Positions 43,405 through 52,747 of a stretch of DNA of 64,000 nucleotides are shown in pieces. Positions within the stretch are counted from its first letter, which is position 1; every line of letters starts with the position of its first letter. The stretch covers positions 3,596,001-3,660,000 of the forward strand of contig NZ_JAGIOA010000001.1 in NCBI RefSeq assembly GCF_017876435.1, given 5' to 3'. Origin of the DNA: Microbacterium phyllosphaerae (GTDB taxonomy: Bacteria; Actinomycetota; Actinomycetes; Actinomycetales; Microbacteriaceae). Below the pieces are notes generated by a model, which had not been told where the DNA came from, made no database searches, and was given only the letters and a program-made list of their open reading frames with translations. A program made the position numbers and the translations under genes.

Positions 43405-43406
43405 CC

Positions 43407-44948
43407 ATGCCCGAGCGCATCGTCGTGATCGGGGCAGGGCCCGTCGGCATCCGGTTCGCCGAGGAGCTCCTGCCTCTGGTGAGCGACGGACGGGCGACGG
43501 TGACCGTGCTGGGTGCTGAGACGGCGGACCCGTACAACCGGGTGCTGATCGCCGAGCTCGCGGTCGGCGAGGCGACGGCATCCGAGCTCACCCTCGCGAC
43601 GGCATCCGCGCTCCCGGGAGTCGATCTGCGCCTGGGTGCGCGGGTCGCGCGCATCGACCGCGAGACTCAGCGCGTCGAGCTCGCCGACGGATCGACGGTG
43701 GCGTACGACCGGCTGGTGCTCGCCACCGGCGCGCGCTCGATCATCCCCTCCCTCGACGGGCTCGAGACGCTCGGCCCCGACAGCACCGGCCTCGACACCC
43801 GCCTCACCGCGGGGGTCTGCGTGCTGCGCGACATGGCCGACGCCGAGCAGGTGCGGTCGGTGGTCGAGCGCGGCGGCCGTGTCGTGGTGCTGGGCGCCGG
43901 TGTTCTGGGCATCGAGCTCGCCATGCTGCTCGCCGACGCCGGGGCGATCCCCTCGGTCGCCCACTTCGGACCGATGCCGATGCCCCGCCAGCTCGATCGC
44001 GGCTCGGCGTCGATCCTGTCGACCGCACTGGCCTCGGCGGGTGTCACCCTGGTGCCGCACACTCGCGCCGAAGGGGTGATCGGCGTCGAGGGCGATGACG
44101 GCGTCCGCCGGTTCCGGGCCCTCGCCTCGTCTGACGGCAAGCGCATCGAGGGGGACCTGCTCGTGCTCTCGTGCGGCGTGCGGGCGCGCACCGAACTCGC
44201 CGAGGCCGCCGGACTGCGGATCGGCAACGGAGTGCTCGTCGACAGCTCGCTGCGCTCGTGGTCGGATCCGCGCATCTTCGCGATCGGCGACTGCGCGCAC
44301 ATCGCCGATCCCGCCGAGTATCTGCACGAGCGCCAGGTGCCGGGTGGCCCGGCCGGGCTCGTCGGACCGGGATGGCGCCAGGCGAGCTGGCTGGCGGCCT
44401 CGATCGCGGCCGAGCTCGACGACGACGCCGTCGACAACGGGTTCGTCGACGAGCACCCGGGAGTCGTCGTGCTCAAGGGGGAGCTGGTCGACATCGCCTC
44501 CGCCGGAGACGTCTCGGCCGACCCGTTCGCCCCGGTTCCCGTCGGCGAGATCTCCCCCGGCATCGCGGTCTGGGCCGACCCCGAGCACGGCACCTACGTG
44601 AAGATGGCGACGCGCGACGGCATCCTCACCGGCTTCGTGGCGGTCGGGATGCCGCGGGCCGCTGCCGAACTGAGTGTGCTGTATCTGCGGGGCGGCGAGC
44701 TGCCGGCCGACCGGTCGCTGCTCCTGCGGCTCGACGACCCGGACGCCGATGCGGTGGCCCCCGCCGGCCGCGACGCGACCCTGTGCATCTGCAACGCGGT
44801 CACGGTCGGACAGATCGAGGATGCGATCGACGACGGATGCTCGTCGGTCGCCGAGGTCGGCGACTGCACCCGCGCCGGCACCGGATGCGGGGGATGCCGG
44901 GCTCGCATCACCGAACTCCTGCACGCCCACGCGGGAGCCGTCGCATGA
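43407..44948 (+). CDS. FAD reductase with BFD-like [2Fe-2S] domain, partner of NasA
   Basis: 513 aa. N-terminal FAD/NAD-linked reductase (GAGPVGIRFAEELL at the start and a second Rossmann motif VVVLGAGVLGIELAMLLAD at about residue 160), resembling the N-terminal half of NirB. A long linker leads to a C-terminal BFD domain: LCICNAVTVGQIEDAIDDGC and GTGCGGCRARI, with four Cys ligands. No sirohaem domain follows, so it is not a nitrite reductase by itself. It probably passes electrons from NADH to NasA (NasB/NasC-like). Stop overlaps nasA's start. Confidence 0.88.
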   Translation: MPERIVVIGAGPVGIRFAEELLPLVSDGRATVTVLGAETADPYNRVLIAELAVGEATASELTLATASALPGVDLRLGARVARIDRETQRVELADGSTVAYDRLVLATGARSIIPSLDGLETLGPDSTGLDTRLTAGVCVLRDMADAEQVRSVVERGGRVVVLGAGVLGIELAMLLADAGAIPSVAHFGPMPMPRQLDRGSASILSTALASAGVTLVPHTRAEGVIGVEGDDGVRRFRALASSDGKRIEGDLLVLSCGVRARTELAEAAGLRIGNGVLVDSSLRSWSDPRIFAIGDCAHIADPAEYLHERQVPGGPAGLVGPGWRQASWLAASIAAELDDDAVDNGFVDEHPGVVVLKGELVDIASAGDVSADPFAPVPVGEISPGIAVWADPEHGTYVKMATRDGILTGFVAVGMPRAAAELSVLYLRGGELPADRSLLLRLDDPDADAVAPAGRDATLCICNAVTVGQIEDAIDDGCSSVAEVGDCTRAGTGCGGCRARITELLHAHAGAVA

Positions 44949-47035
44949 CCGACACCCACTGCCCCTACTGCGCACTCCAGTGCGCGATGACCTTGACCGC
45001 GACCACCGCCACGACTCCGGCCACCGCCGACCGGCCGATGCTTCCGGTGACCGTGGCCGGGCGTGACTTCCCCACCAACCGCGGGGGCCTGTGCAAGAAG
45101 GGGTGGACCTCCGCCGAACTGCTCGCCGACACCGGTCGCCTCACCACTCCCCTCGTGCGCGGAGACGACGGCGAGCTGCATCCGGCCGAGTGGGATGCCG
45201 CGCTCGACCTGATCGCCGCGCATGTGCGCACGATCGCCGCCGAGGACGGACCCGACGCGATCGGTGTCTTCGGCGGGGGCGGCCTCACGAACGAGAAGGC
45301 GTATCAGCTCGGCAAGTTCGCCCGCATCGCGCTGCGCACCTCGCGCATCGACTACAACGGACGCTTCTGCATGTCGTCGGCCGCGGCTGCCGCGAACCGC
45401 TCGTTCGGGATCGACCGCGGCCTGCCGTTCCCGTTGACCGACCTCGACACGGCCGAGACGGTGCTGCTGCTCGGCTCGAACGTCGGTGACACCATGCCGC
45501 CGTTCGTGTCTCATCTGCAGGGGGCCAGGGCGCGGGGCGGCCTCATCGTCGTCGACCCTCGGCGCAGCTCGACCGCGCGGCTGTGCGCCGACGGCGCGGG
45601 CATCCACGTGCAACCGGTGCCCGGCAGCGACCTCGCGCTGCTGCTGGCGCTGACGCACGTCGTCATCGCCGAGGAGCTGTACGACGACGGCTACGTGCGC
45701 CAGCGCACCTCGGGCATCGAGGCGCTGCGCCAGTCGGTGTCTGCGTGGTGGCCCGAGCGCGCCGAGACCGTCACGGGGGTTCCGGCGCGCAGCATCCGCG
45801 AACTGGCTCGCACGCTGGCCCGCTCCGACTCGACCTACATCCTCACCGGCCGCGGCGTCGAGCAGCACGTCGACGGCACCGACACCGCGACGGCCGCCAT
45901 CAACCTGGCCCTGCTGCTCGGGCTCCCGGGCACCCCCGGCTGCGGCTACGGCACGCTCACGGGTCAGGGCAACGGACAGGGCGGTCGCGAGCACGGGCAG
46001 AAGGCCGACCAGCTGCCCGGCTACCAGTCGATCACCGACCCGGCCGCCCGAGCCTCCGTCGCGGCCGTGTGGGGCGTCGACCCCGACGACCTGCCGGGGC
46101 CGGGGGTACCGGCCGTCGAGCTGCTGCAGAGCGCCGGCCTGCCCGGCGGCGTCCGTGCCCTGCTCGTGCACGGCTCGAACGTGTTCGTCTCGGCGCCGAA
46201 CGTGCAGACGGTGCGCGAGGCGCTCGGCCGTCTCGAGCTGCTCGTCGTGTCGGACTTCTTGCTCTCCGAGACGGCGAGGGCCGCCGACATCGTGCTCCCC
46301 GTGCTGCAGTGGGCCGAGGAGGAGGGCACCATGACCAACCTCGAGGGCCGGGTGCTGCGCCGCCGCCGAGCGGTCGACGCCCCCGCCGGTACCCGCAGCG
46401 AACTGTGGATCATGGCCGAGCTCGCCCGCCGCCTCGACGCGCCGGGCGTCTGGAGCCTCGAGCCCTCAGAGGTGTTCGATGAGCTCGCCCGGGCCTCGGC
46501 CGGTGGCCGCGCCGACTACTCGGGCCTCAGCCACGCACTGCTCGACCTCGGCATCGAGGCGCACTGGCCCTTCCCTCTGGGCAGCCTCGGCACTCCGCGG
46601 CTGTTCGCCGACCGCTTCGCCCACGCCGACGGCCGCGCCACACTCGTGGCCGTGCGAGCACGGACGCCCGAGCCGGCCACCGGCGACGGGCTCACCCTGA
46701 TCACCGGGCGCCTGCTCGAGCAGTATCAGAGCGGCGCCCAGACGCGCCGCATCCCCGAGCTGACCGAGAAGCGGCCCTCGCTCGTGGCGCAGTTGCACCC
46801 CGCGACCGCGCGCCGCCACGGGATCGCCGAGGGCGACGGCATCCGCCTCTCCAACGTCCGCGGCGAAGTGCGGGCGCGCGCGGAGCTGACCCACGACATC
46901 AGACCCGACACCGTGTTCCTGCCGTTCCACTACGCGGATGCCGAGAGCGCGAATCTGCTCACCAGCGACCGGGTCGATCCGCATTCTGCGATGCCGGAGT
47001 TCAAGCGGGCGCTGGTGCAGGTCAGCGCGGTCTGA
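44945..47035 (+). CDS. nasA: Assimilatory nitrate reductase catalytic subunit
   Basis: 696 aa. N-terminal [4Fe-4S] ligands (HCPYCALQC and GGLCKKGW), then the Mo-bisMGD domains with MSSAAAAANRSFGIDRG-type core and a C-terminal dinucleotide-binding domain (TGRLLEQYQSGAQTRRIPEL). It reduces nitrate to nitrite for nitrogen assimilation. It starts 4 bp inside the FAD reductase gene. There is no twin-Arg signal, as expected for a cytoplasmic assimilatory enzyme. No nitrite reductase gene follows. Confidence 0.93.
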   Translation: MTDTHCPYCALQCAMTLTATTATTPATADRPMLPVTVAGRDFPTNRGGLCKKGWTSAELLADTGRLTTPLVRGDDGELHPAEWDAALDLIAAHVRTIAAEDGPDAIGVFGGGGLTNEKAYQLGKFARIALRTSRIDYNGRFCMSSAAAAANRSFGIDRGLPFPLTDLDTAETVLLLGSNVGDTMPPFVSHLQGARARGGLIVVDPRRSSTARLCADGAGIHVQPVPGSDLALLLALTHVVIAEELYDDGYVRQRTSGIEALRQSVSAWWPERAETVTGVPARSIRELARTLARSDSTYILTGRGVEQHVDGTDTATAAINLALLLGLPGTPGCGYGTLTGQGNGQGGREHGQKADQLPGYQSITDPAARASVAAVWGVDPDDLPGPGVPAVELLQSAGLPGGVRALLVHGSNVFVSAPNVQTVREALGRLELLVVSDFLLSETARAADIVLPVLQWAEEEGTMTNLEGRVLRRRRAVDAPAGTRSELWIMAELARRLDAPGVWSLEPSEVFDELARASAGGRADYSGLSHALLDLGIEAHWPFPLGSLGTPRLFADRFAHADGRATLVAVRARTPEPATGDGLTLITGRLLEQYQSGAQTRRIPELTEKRPSLVAQLHPATARRHGIAEGDGIRLSNVRGEVRARAELTHDIRPDTVFLPFHYADAESANLLTSDRVDPHSAMPEFKRALVQVSAV

Positions 47036-47047
47036 GCGGCCGCACGA

Positions 47048-47137
47048 GCCGCGTCAGGCCTCGAGCCGCGTCAGGCCTCGGGGCCGCGTCAGGCCCCGGG
47101 AGCCGCGTCAGGCCTCGGGAGCCGCGTCAGGCTTCGG
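47048..47137. repeat. 17-19-bp tandem repeat derived from the 3' end of pheA
   Basis: Five copies of GCCGCGTCAGGCCTCGG start at 47048, 47065, 47083, 47102 and 47121. The last spans the pheA stop codon (TCA at 47127 on the + strand), so each copy carries the end of the pheA reading frame. Confidence 0.9.
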
Positions 47138-48077
47138 GTTCGCCCGAGAGGATGCCCCGCAGCCAGTCGCGCGCCTCGACGAACACGTCGTCGTCATAGC
47201 GATCGGGGTACTGCACGATCTGCCGGTCGGCCCGCGGGTACGAGCCGAGGAAGACCACACGAGGGCTGAAACGACGGATGCCGAGCAGGGCGTCCGCCAT
47301 GCGCTCGTGCTCGATGTGCCCGTCGGCGTCGATCACGAACCGGTAGCGGCCCAGCTCGTCGCCGATCGGGCGCGACTGGATCAGCGACAGGTTGATGCCG
47401 CGGGTCGAGAACTGCTCGAGCATCTCGAGCAGCGAACCCGGGTGATCGTTGGGCAGCTCGACGATCAGCGAGGTCTTGTCGGCGCCGGTCGGTGCCGGCG
47501 CCGTGGTGGTGCGGGTGACGAGCACGAAGCGGGTGACGGCCTGGGCATTGTCGCCGATGCCCTCGGCGAGCACGTCGACATCGAGGTGCTTCACGACGCC
47601 CGGGGCGGCGATCGCCGCCTGCACGGGGAGGCTGCCGTCGAGCATGCCGACCGCCGATGCGACGTTGCTCGCCGCGGGCACGTGCGAGTGCATCGGCAGG
47701 TTCGCACCGAGCCAGCCATGGCATTGCCCGTAGGCGACGGGGTGAGCCGCGATGACCTGCACGTCGTCCAGCGTGGTGCCGCGGGGAGCCACGAGCACGA
47801 AGTTGACCGGCACCAGGTATTCGCCGACGATCCGGAGGCCAGGCAGCGTGGCCAGAGCATCCTGCGTGGTCGAGACGCCGCCCTCGATCGAGTTCTCGAT
47901 CGCGATCATCGCCGCGTCACTGCGTCCGTCGAGCACGTCGGCGAGCGCCTCGCCGACGTTGTGCACCGCACGCCGGTCCTGCCCGCGCGCTTCGGCGACC
48001 TGGTCGAGCGCCGCTTCGGTGAACGTTCCGGCGGGGCCGAGATAGCTGTAGGTGCGGCGTTCAGTCACGCGTTTCAC
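47127..48077 (-). CDS. pheA: Prephenate dehydratase
   Basis: 316 aa, GTG start at 48077 (or GTG 48068). It converts prephenate to phenylpyruvate in phenylalanine synthesis. Catalytic Thr-Arg-Phe (QAVTRFVLV) at about residue 183 and a C-terminal ACT domain for feedback by phenylalanine (LIVELPNDHPGSLLEMLEQF, then LSLIQSRPIGDELGRYRF, the GALV-ESRP-type motifs). No chorismate mutase domain, as in most actinobacteria. Monocistronic. Its 3' end is duplicated in tandem. Confidence 0.95.
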   Translation of the reverse strand: MKRVTERRTYSYLGPAGTFTEAALDQVAEARGQDRRAVHNVGEALADVLDGRSDAAMIAIENSIEGGVSTTQDALATLPGLRIVGEYLVPVNFVLVAPRGTTLDDVQVIAAHPVAYGQCHGWLGANLPMHSHVPAASNVASAVGMLDGSLPVQAAIAAPGVVKHLDVDVLAEGIGDNAQAVTRFVLVTRTTTAPAPTGADKTSLIVELPNDHPGSLLEMLEQFSTRGINLSLIQSRPIGDELGRYRFVIDADGHIEHERMADALLGIRRFSPRVVFLGSYPRADRQIVQYPDRYDDDVFVEARDWLRGILSGEPEA

Positions 48078-48139
48078 CTTAGGGCACCTGTGGCGCGCAA
48101 GAAGATGCGCGGATGCCGAGATGGGGGCAGACTGTCTGC

Positions 48140-49783
48140 ATGACGAGCCGTGCCGGTCTACCAGCCGAAGAATCCGATCTGATCGATGTCGACGAACTGA
48201 TCGCCGCCTATTACGACCGCGTCCCGAATCCGGAGGTCGCCGCAGAGCGCGTCGCCTTCGGGACCAGCGGGCATCGCGGCTCCTCGCTCTCGAACAGCTT
48301 CAACGAGAACCACATCCTGGCGACCACGCAGGCTATCGTCGACTACCGCGCCGGCCAGGGCATCACCGGCCCGTTGTTCCTCGGTCGCGACACCCACGCT
48401 CTGTCGCTGCCGGCCGAGCGCAGCGCCATCGAGGTGCTGGTCGCGAACGGCGTCGACGTGCGGGTCGACTCCCGCGACTCGTGGGTGCCGACGCCCGCGC
48501 TCAGCCATGCGATCCTCACCTTCAACCGCGACCTCGCACCGGATGCTCCCGGCCGCGCCGACGGCATCGTCGTCACCCCGTCGCACAACCCGCCCCGAGA
48601 CGGCGGCTTCAAGTACAACCCGCCGCACGGCGGACCGGCCGACACGGATGCGACCGGCTGGATCGCCGACCGCGCCAACGAGCTGATCGCCGGTGGACTC
48701 GTCGACGTGAAGCGCGAGCGCTTCGCCGACGTCGACTGGGATGCCGTGCCCGGCTACGACTTCCGCGACGCCTACGTGCGCGACCTCGCGACCATCATCG
48801 ACATCGACGCGATCCGCAACGCGGGCGTGCGCATCGGCGCCGATCCCCTGGGCGGCGCATCGGTCGAGTACTGGGCCCTCATCAAAGAGGTGCACGACCT
48901 CGACCTCACCGTCGTGAACCCCGAGGTCGACCCGACCTGGCGCTTCATGACGCTCGACTGGGACGAGAAGATCCGCATGGATCCGTCGTCCCCCTCGGCG
49001 ATGGCCTCGCTGGTCGCGAAGAAGGGCGACTACGACGTCCTCACCGGCAACGACGCGGATGCCGACCGCCACGGCATCGTCACCCCTGACGCCGGGCTGA
49101 TGAACCCGAACCACTACCTCGCCGTCGCGATCGACTACCTGTTCTCGCACCGCGCCGAGTGGCCGCGCGACGCCGCGATCGGCAAGACCCTCGTCTCGTC
49201 GATGATCATCGACCGCGTCGCCGAGTCGCTCGGACGCCGCCTGCTCGAGGTTCCGGTCGGCTTCAAGTGGTTCGTACCCGGGCTGCTCGACGGATCCGTG
49301 GCGTTCGGCGGCGAGGAGTCGGCCGGAGCATCGTTCCTGCGCAAGGACGGCACCGTCTGGTCGACCGACAAGGACGGCATCCTGCTGTGCCTGCTCGCCG
49401 CCGAGATCATCGCGGTGACCGGCAAGAGCCCGTCGGAGCGGTACGCCGAGCTGGAAGAGGCGTTCGGCGCCTCGGCCTACCAGCGCGTCGACGCCCCGGC
49501 CACGCCCGCGCAGAAGGCGACGCTCGGCAAGTTGGCTCCGGATGCCGTCTCGGCGACGACCCTCGCCGGCGAGACCATCACGGCCAAGCTGTCGCACGCT
49601 CCCGGAAACGGTGCCGCGATCGGCGGCCTCAAGGTGCAGACCGAGCACGCCTGGTTCGCTGCACGCCCGTCGGGAACCGAAGACGTCTACAAGCTGTACG
49701 CCGAGAGCCTGCGCGGCCCCGAGCATCTCGCCGAGGTGCAGGCCGAGGCTCGAGCCGTGGTGTCGGCGGCCCTGGGCGGCTGA
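48140..49783 (+). CDS. pgm: Phosphoglucomutase (alpha-D-glucose phosphate-specific)
   Basis: 547 aa from ATG 48140 ([20 protein letters not shown]). Four-domain phosphohexomutase: FGTSGHRG at about residue 40, active-site Ser in VTPSHNPP (about 145), Mg-binding DADADRHG (about 305), and the sugar-binding FGGEESAG (about 390); phosphate-binding ARPSGTED near the end. Interconverts glucose 1- and 6-phosphate. Monocistronic, with a strong terminator at 49805-49841. Confidence 0.96.
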   Translation: MTSRAGLPAEESDLIDVDELIAAYYDRVPNPEVAAERVAFGTSGHRGSSLSNSFNENHILATTQAIVDYRAGQGITGPLFLGRDTHALSLPAERSAIEVLVANGVDVRVDSRDSWVPTPALSHAILTFNRDLAPDAPGRADGIVVTPSHNPPRDGGFKYNPPHGGPADTDATGWIADRANELIAGGLVDVKRERFADVDWDAVPGYDFRDAYVRDLATIIDIDAIRNAGVRIGADPLGGASVEYWALIKEVHDLDLTVVNPEVDPTWRFMTLDWDEKIRMDPSSPSAMASLVAKKGDYDVLTGNDADADRHGIVTPDAGLMNPNHYLAVAIDYLFSHRAEWPRDAAIGKTLVSSMIIDRVAESLGRRLLEVPVGFKWFVPGLLDGSVAFGGEESAGASFLRKDGTVWSTDKDGILLCLLAAEIIAVTGKSPSERYAELEEAFGASAYQRVDAPATPAQKATLGKLAPDAVSATTLAGETITAKLSHAPGNGAAIGGLKVQTEHAWFAARPSGTEDVYKLYAESLRGPEHLAEVQAEARAVVSAALGG

Positions 49784-49804
49784 GCCGGCATCCCTCTCCG
49801 CTGT

Positions 49805-49841
49805 CTTCTGCCCCCGCACGTCTTTCGTGCGGGGGCAGAAG
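49805..49841 (+). terminator. Terminator of pgm
   Basis: CTTCTGCCCCCGCACG-tcttt-CGTGCGGGGGCAGAAG, perfect 16 bp stem, 21 bases after the stop. Confidence 0.9.
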
Positions 49842-49909
49842 TGCGTACGGGGCCGGTAGCTTCTCCGGGTCGAGCGCGCTCGCGTCCGCTGGTGCGGGGT
49901 CCCAAGCGC

Positions 49910-50409
49910 ATGCGGGGTCAAAAGCGCACCCGGAGTCAAAAGCGCATCCGATACGGCCGATCCCGATGCGAAAGTGACCCCGCACAGCATCCCCGGTGCG
50001 AAAGTGACCCCGCCACCCCGCGGGCGTGAGCGAGCCGGGTAGAAAGCACCCACACACCGCCCTGCGGCACCAAAAACGCACGCGGGGTCAAAAGCGCACC
50101 CGATACGGCCGATCCCGGTGCGAAAGCGACCCCGCCCAGCATCCCCGGTGCGGAACTGGCCCCGCCCAGCATCCCCGATGCGGAACTGACCCCGCCCACC
50201 CGGCGGGCGTGAGCGAGCCAGGTCGAAAGCACCCACACACCACCCTGCGGCGCCAAAAACGCACGCGGGGTCAAAAGCGCACCCGATACGGCCGATCCCG
50301 ATGCGGAACTGGCCCCGCACAGCATCCCTGATGCGGAACTGACCCCGCACAGCATCCCCGGGTGCGGAACTGACCCCGCACAGCATCCCCGATGCGGAAC
50401 TGGCCCCGC
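49910..50409. repeat. Higher-order array of family A repeats
   Basis: Nine copies of the 19 bp core G(A/G)TGCG(A/G)A(A/C)(C/G/T)TG(A/G)CCCCGC start at 49965, 49995, 50117, 50147, 50177, 50300, 50330, 50361 and 50391. Within a block they are 30-31 bp apart (core plus a linker like ACAGCATCCCC). Blocks are separated by a conserved spacer of about 95-105 bp (GTGAGCGAGCC..., CACCCACACACC..., GCGGGGTCAAAAGCGC..., GATACGGCCGATCCC). The block period is 183 bp, and the blocks hold two, three and four cores. No gene lies in 49784-50501. Confidence 0.9.
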
Positions 50410-50501
50410 CCACCGCGCGGACGCCGGACGCCAGACGCGGACGTAGGAGCGGACGCAGGATGCCCGACGCGGGACGCCGGACGCCGCCGACGCCCGCTCG
50501 G

Positions 50502-51602
50502 TCAGACCGATCGGGCGAGCAGCGCCCCGGCGTCGCGCAGCCAACGAGCGGGCTCGGCGAGTGCGGCATCCGATGACCCCGCGATCTCGGTGAGCGAGGC
50601 GGATGCCGCGAACAGGGCCGTGTCGGAATCGTCCGTGATGCGCCCTGCCGCCAGCAGTGCGGTCGCCCCCGCCGCAGACGCGAGGCCCGCGATGAACGAG
50701 GGCACCTTGCCGTCGCCCGACTGACCGTCGTACGAGCCCTCGCCCGTGATGACGACGTCCGCATCGGCGATCGCGTCCGCGAGTCCGATGAGCTCTGCGA
50801 CCTCGCCAGCACCCGGCGCGAGCGTCGCACCCCAGACCACGAGCGCTCCGCCCGTGCCTCCCGCGGCCCCGGTGCCTGCGAGAGCGGGATCGAGCGCGAG
50901 CAGCTGGGCGAGGTGCGCCAGCGCAGCATCCACCTGAGTGATGCCGTCGTCGGCGAGGCCCTTCTGCGGGCCGAACACGGCCGCGGCACCGCGTGGCCCG
51001 ACGAGCGGATTCGTCACGTCGGTGAGCACCCGCACGTCCGGCGCCGTGCGGAGTCCGGTCAGATCGACGGACGCGATGTCGGCCAGGCCGCGAGCCCCGC
51101 GCGCGACAGGCGCCCCGGCCGCGTCGAGGAAGCGTGCCCCGAGTGCGGCGAGCATCCCGGTGCCGCCGTCGGTCGACGCGCTCGATCCGATGCCGACCAC
51201 GAGACGAGAGACTCCGTGATCGAGCGCCGCGGCGATCGCCTGGCCGAACCCGGTGGTGTCGGCATCCCAGGGCCGCAGCTCGTCGAGCAGCTCGATGCCC
51301 GAGGTCGAGGCCAGGTCGACGACCGCGGTTCCGCCGGGAGCATCCGTCGTCGGCGGCAGCAGCAGCCAGCTCGTGTCGATGCGGGAGCCCGCAGGGCCGT
51401 CGACGACCACCGGAACACGGCGAGCGCCCGGCACCGCGGCCTCGAACGCCGCGACGGTGCCCTCTCCGCCGTCAGCCATGGGCCGGCGCACGAACGTGGC
51501 GGTCGGGTCGACCGATGCCCACCCCTCGGCGAGCGATACCGCCGCATCCGCCGCGGTGATCGTGCCTTTGAAGCTGTCGGGTGCGAGGACGACGCGAGTC
51601 AT
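50502..51602 (-). CDS. Glycerate kinase (GlxK/GarK family)
   Basis: 366 aa from ATG 51602 (MTRVVLAPDSFKGTITAADA). Hallmarks of glycerate kinase type I: APDSFKGT at the start, MADGGEGT, GIGSSASTDGG, and VITGEGSYDGQS toward the end. It phosphorylates D-glycerate, a common end product of sugar acid catabolism. It is downstream of, and 4 bp overlapped with, the LacI gene, so the pair is probably autoregulated. The frame upstream of 51602 lies within the LacI gene and is ignored. Confidence 0.93.
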   Translation of the reverse strand: MTRVVLAPDSFKGTITAADAAVSLAEGWASVDPTATFVRRPMADGGEGTVAAFEAAVPGARRVPVVVDGPAGSRIDTSWLLLPPTTDAPGGTAVVDLASTSGIELLDELRPWDADTTGFGQAIAAALDHGVSRLVVGIGSSASTDGGTGMLAALGARFLDAAGAPVARGARGLADIASVDLTGLRTAPDVRVLTDVTNPLVGPRGAAAVFGPQKGLADDGITQVDAALAHLAQLLALDPALAGTGAAGGTGGALVVWGATLAPGAGEVAELIGLADAIADADVVITGEGSYDGQSGDGKVPSFIAGLASAAGATALLAAGRITDDSDTALFAASASLTEIAGSSDAALAEPARWLRDAGALLARSV

Positions 51603-52663
51603 CGCGGGATGCCCGGGGTGCTCGCGCGCACGGTGACCTCGAGCGGCAGCGCCGCCTGCTCCCAGTCGGCGTCGACCGTCGCACGGAAGGCCTGGTAGCC
51701 GACCTCGCTCAGCGGCACGCGCACCGTCGTGAGCGCCGGGGTCACATCGCTGCTCGACGGGACGTCGTCGAAGCCGCACACCGCGATGTCGGCGCCGATC
51801 TCGCGTCCGGCGTCACGGATGGCCGACATGGCACCGATCGCGACGACGTCGCTCATGCCGAACACGAGGGTGCCCGGAACGACGCCCTCGGCGAGCGCTG
51901 CGGTCATCGCCTGCACACCCGACTCGCGGCGGAAGTCGCCACGGAGCACGCGGTCGATCGCGCCGCCGCCGGATTCGAAGCCCGCACGGAATCCGGCGAG
52001 ACGTTCGTCGGAGGTCAGCACGCCCTCGGCCGCCGCGATCGCGATGGCCGCGCGATATCCGAGCGCCGCCATGCGCCGACCGAGTTCTTCGGCCCCGGCG
52101 CGGTTGTCGATCTCGACGTGACGGTTCTCGGCGCTGCCCGCACCGAACGTCACGACGCGGCCGCCGAAGCGCGCGTACTCGGCCAGTTCACGGGCGGTGT
52201 CGGAGTCGGAGTCGGTGGGCTCCTTCGTGCGGGATGCCGCGAGGATGAGCCCCTGCGGACGCTGGCCCCGCAGGGCTCGGACGATGCGCGCCTCGCGGGC
52301 GGGGTCGCGTTCGGTGATCGCGATCGTGACGACGAGACCCTGCTCGTCTGCTCCGCGGGCGACGCCGGCGGCGATGAGTCCGAAGTACGGGTCGGCGATG
52401 TCGGCGACGAGCAGGGCGATCACGGGAGAGGTGCCGCGGGCCGTCGCCTGCGCCGACACGTTGGCCGTGTAGCCGAGCTCGGCCGCTGCCTGCTCGACCC
52501 TCTCGCGGAAGGACTCGGCGACCTTGCGCTCGGAGCCGTTGAGGACGCGGGATGCCGTTGCGAGCGAGACACCGGCCTCACGGGCGACGTCGTGCAGGGT
52601 CGGGGCGGCGCCTCGCGCGTGGCGCGACTGACGCACGCGGGAAGGGCTTTCCGGCTGGCTCAT
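51599..52663 (-). CDS. LacI-family transcriptional regulator
   Basis: 354 aa. N-terminal LacI HTH (HDVAREAGVSLATASRVLNG) at residues 23-45, hinge helix, then a periplasmic-binding-protein-like effector domain (IALLVADIADPYFGLIAAGV, then SDVVAIGAMSAIRD and GFDDVPSSSDVTPALTTVRV). It probably controls glycerate kinase and the sugar genes upstream, where LacI-type palindromes occur at 56906-56919 and 56960-56973. Effector unknown. Confidence 0.93.
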   Translation of the reverse strand: MSQPESPSRVRQSRHARGAAPTLHDVAREAGVSLATASRVLNGSERKVAESFRERVEQAAAELGYTANVSAQATARGTSPVIALLVADIADPYFGLIAAGVARGADEQGLVVTIAITERDPAREARIVRALRGQRPQGLILAASRTKEPTDSDSDTARELAEYARFGGRVVTFGAGSAENRHVEIDNRAGAEELGRRMAALGYRAAIAIAAAEGVLTSDERLAGFRAGFESGGGAIDRVLRGDFRRESGVQAMTAALAEGVVPGTLVFGMSDVVAIGAMSAIRDAGREIGADIAVCGFDDVPSSSDVTPALTTVRVPLSEVGYQAFRATVDADWEQAALPLEVTVRASTPGIPR

Positions 52664-52747
52664 GCCCCGAGCATACTGCGGCGCGGCCGCGAGAGAAGGG
52701 AACGGAGGGGCATCGTGCGACGGCGCGTCAGAGCGAGCATCGGGCCG

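Noticed and set aside
43407..44948. Nitrite reductase large subunit NirB
   Set aside because: Only the FAD/NAD and BFD parts are present; the sirohaem and 4Fe-4S domains of NirB are missing.
49965..50409. CRISPR array
   Set aside because: Spacers between the 19-bp cores are only 11-12 bp and nearly identical, blocks are repeated as a whole, and no cas gene is present.
48158..50989. 943-residue open frame on the minus strand through pgm and the repeat array
   Set aside because: It is antisense to pgm and open mainly because both repeat periods are multiples of three; codon pattern and low-complexity composition do not look like a protein.
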